A stretch of DNA of 5,937 nucleotides from positions 1 through 5,937 of the forward strand of contig JALOOK010000544.1 of assembly GCA_025454445.1 (NCBI GenBank), read 5' to 3'. A program made the translations under genes and the position numbers. Positions 4,910 through 5,937 of this stretch are shown here, in pieces. The notes under the pieces are model-generated. The model saw only the letters and a program-made list of their open reading frames with translations. It was not told where the DNA came from and did not search any database. The DNA comes from Oscillatoria sp. Prado101 (GTDB taxonomy: Bacteria > Cyanobacteriota > Cyanobacteriia > Cyanobacteriales > Oscillatoriaceae). Positions within the stretch are counted from its first letter, which is position 1. Every line of letters starts with the position of its first letter.

Positions 4910-5937
4910 CTAACCGAAATTGATTTGCAGCAGAGAAAGATCGTCTTCTAATGTGTCTTTTGAGCTGATTTTCCGAATGTAATTTAACAGATGATCCACA
5001 TCGGCAGTCTGTGTCTGCCGGCAGTGCGCCGCCAGGTCGATAAAGGCATCCATCCCCCAAAGCGTGCCGTCAGGTTGGCTAATTTCGTAAACACCATCAC
5101 TAAAGATGTATAAGGTGCTGGAGGTGTCAATATCGCAAGAATCGCATATATATTCTGCTTCAGGAAACATACCTATCGGCAAGCCCGGTGTTTTCAGCTT
5201 TTTCACCTGGGTGGTGGCTGGCGGTTTGCCCGAGAGCAACACTGCCGGTGGGTGGCCAGCGCTGGCATATACCAGCCGCCGCTTGACTCGGTGATACACC
5301 CCATACCAGATTGTGAAGTATTTGTCAACGTAGGCAGACCGCTGGTGATTTAGCTGGAAATACTGGTTCAGGGCATTCAGGACTTCATTGGGCTGAGAAA
5401 AATTGGTGTCTGGCAGCGAGCGCGAGCGCAGCAGGTTGAGCACCAAAACTGAGAGCAGTGCCGGTCCCACACCATGTCCCGCCACATCCAGCAGGTAAAT
5501 CACCAAACGATCTGGATCGAGCCAGTAGTAGTCAAAGCAATCGCCTCCCAGCTGTTTGGAGGGAATAAACTTGGCCTTGACACTCACCGGCTCTCCCTCA
5601 AAGGTCGATGGCAGCAGCGATTGCACATAGTCAGCCGCATCCGCCAAGTCCGCCTGCAAAATTTGCTGTTTGCTTTGCAAATCTTGATTGAGCTTTTGCA
5701 AATCTTGATTCAGCTGGTGTATCCGCAAACCCGCTCGCACCCGTGCGTTCAGCTCATTCATCTCAATCGGCTTCGACAGAAATTCATCCGCGCCGGTATC
5801 TAGCCCTATCACCCGATCCTCGATTTCCCCTCGCGCCGTCAGCAGAATGAAAAATGTCGCTGACAGCTCTGGATTCGCCTTCACCCACCGGCACACCTGA
5901 AGCCCATCCATCAGGGGCATCATCCAGTCACTAATAA
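4910..5937 (-). CDS. Response regulator with PP2C (SpoIIE/RsbU-type) phosphatase output, 5' end missing
   Basis: The frame is open to the right edge, so the start lies outside; 341 residues are visible. They begin ISDWMMPLMDG, in which Asp3 (codon 5927-5929) is the receiver phospho-acceptor, so no more than the first 50 or so residues of the receiver should be missing. Receiver marks Thr33 (ILLTAR) and Lys55 (LSKP) are present. A coiled-coil linker (about 72-104) follows with a tandem heptad, LNQDLQK/LNQDLQS. The SpoIIE-type PP2C domain (about 115-341) keeps its metal-binding acids: GGDCFDYY (132-137), Asp150 in DVAGHG, Asp280 in FSDGVYE and Asp331-Asp332 in EDDLSLL. It should be an active Mn/Mg-dependent phosphoserine phosphatase controlled by a sensor kinase. 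The convergent STAS protein is the likely substrate. An internal ATG at 5921-5923 is not the start, because it would remove the phospho-acceptor Asp. Confidence 0.94.
   Translation of the reverse strand, partial: ISDWMMPLMDGLQVCRWVKANPELSATFFILLTARGEIEDRVIGLDTGADEFLSKPIEMNELNARVRAGLRIHQLNQDLQKLNQDLQSKQQILQADLADAADYVQSLLPSTFEGEPVSVKAKFIPSKQLGGDCFDYYWLDPDRLVIYLLDVAGHGVGPALLSVLVLNLLRSRSLPDTNFSQPNEVLNALNQYFQLNHQRSAYVDKYFTIWYGVYHRVKRRLVYASAGHPPAVLLSGKPPATTQVKKLKTPGLPIGMFPEAEYICDSCDIDTSSTLYIFSDGVYEISQPDGTLWGMDAFIDLAAHCRQTQTADVDHLLNYIRKISSKDTLEDDLSLLQINFG
5674..5715 (-). repeat. 21-bp tandem duplication in the linker of the receiver-PP2C gene
   Basis: Positions 5674-5694 and 5695-5715 are identical at 20 of 21 bases (only 5690 and 5711 differ). 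The duplication encodes two successive seven-residue units, LNQDLQ followed by K or S, in the coiled-coil linker. Because it adds exactly one heptad, the coiled-coil register is preserved. Confidence 0.9.

Overview
The window looks like chromosomal DNA of a filamentous cyanobacterium, probably of the Oscillatoriales type (Microcoleus/Phormidium-like). The reasons are the STAS anti-anti-sigma protein and the response regulator with a PP2C phosphatase output, whose sequences read like cyanobacterial versions; a radical SAM protein of a type I associate with cyanobacteria; several short perfect palindromes typical of cyanobacterial intergenic regions; and a strongly repeated octamer, CACCGGCA/TGCCGGTG. 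The genus is an inference only. No copy of the HIP1 octamer GCGATCGC was seen by eye.

Layout, left to right. Positions 1-127 hold the C-terminus of a + strand glycosyltransferase (MGT/UGT type), whose stop interlocks with that of a convergent SRPBCC-domain gene (124-573, -). A 26-bp palindrome follows, then a secreted protein of unknown function (726-1232, -). The 1233-1552 gap holds its promoter, a 33-bp palindromic repeat and a hairpin terminator belonging to the next gene. Positions 1553-3165 (-) encode a B12-binding-type radical SAM protein split by one frameshift near 2984. After a promoter and another palindrome comes a SemiSWEET sugar transporter (3409-3663, -) with a good sigma-70 promoter.

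Positions 3728-4301 contain no convincing gene, but they do contain a strong + strand intrinsic terminator (3802-3832) with no gene in front of it. Next come a possible 52-codon small ORF (4302-4460, +), an STAS anti-sigma-factor antagonist (4466-4792, +) and, convergent with it, a receiver-PP2C phosphatase that runs off the right edge (4910-5937, -).

The last two genes are the likely functional pair. In partner-switching systems a SpoIIE/RsbU-type PP2C phosphatase dephosphorylates the STAS protein, which then sequesters an anti-sigma kinase. Here the phosphatase would be gated by phosphorylation of its receiver domain. No anti-sigma kinase is visible in the window. The other genes (SRPBCC, secreted protein, radical SAM, SemiSWEET) look like independent single-gene units, each with its own leader or promoter. 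No CRISPR array, tRNA, rRNA, transposase or prophage gene was seen.
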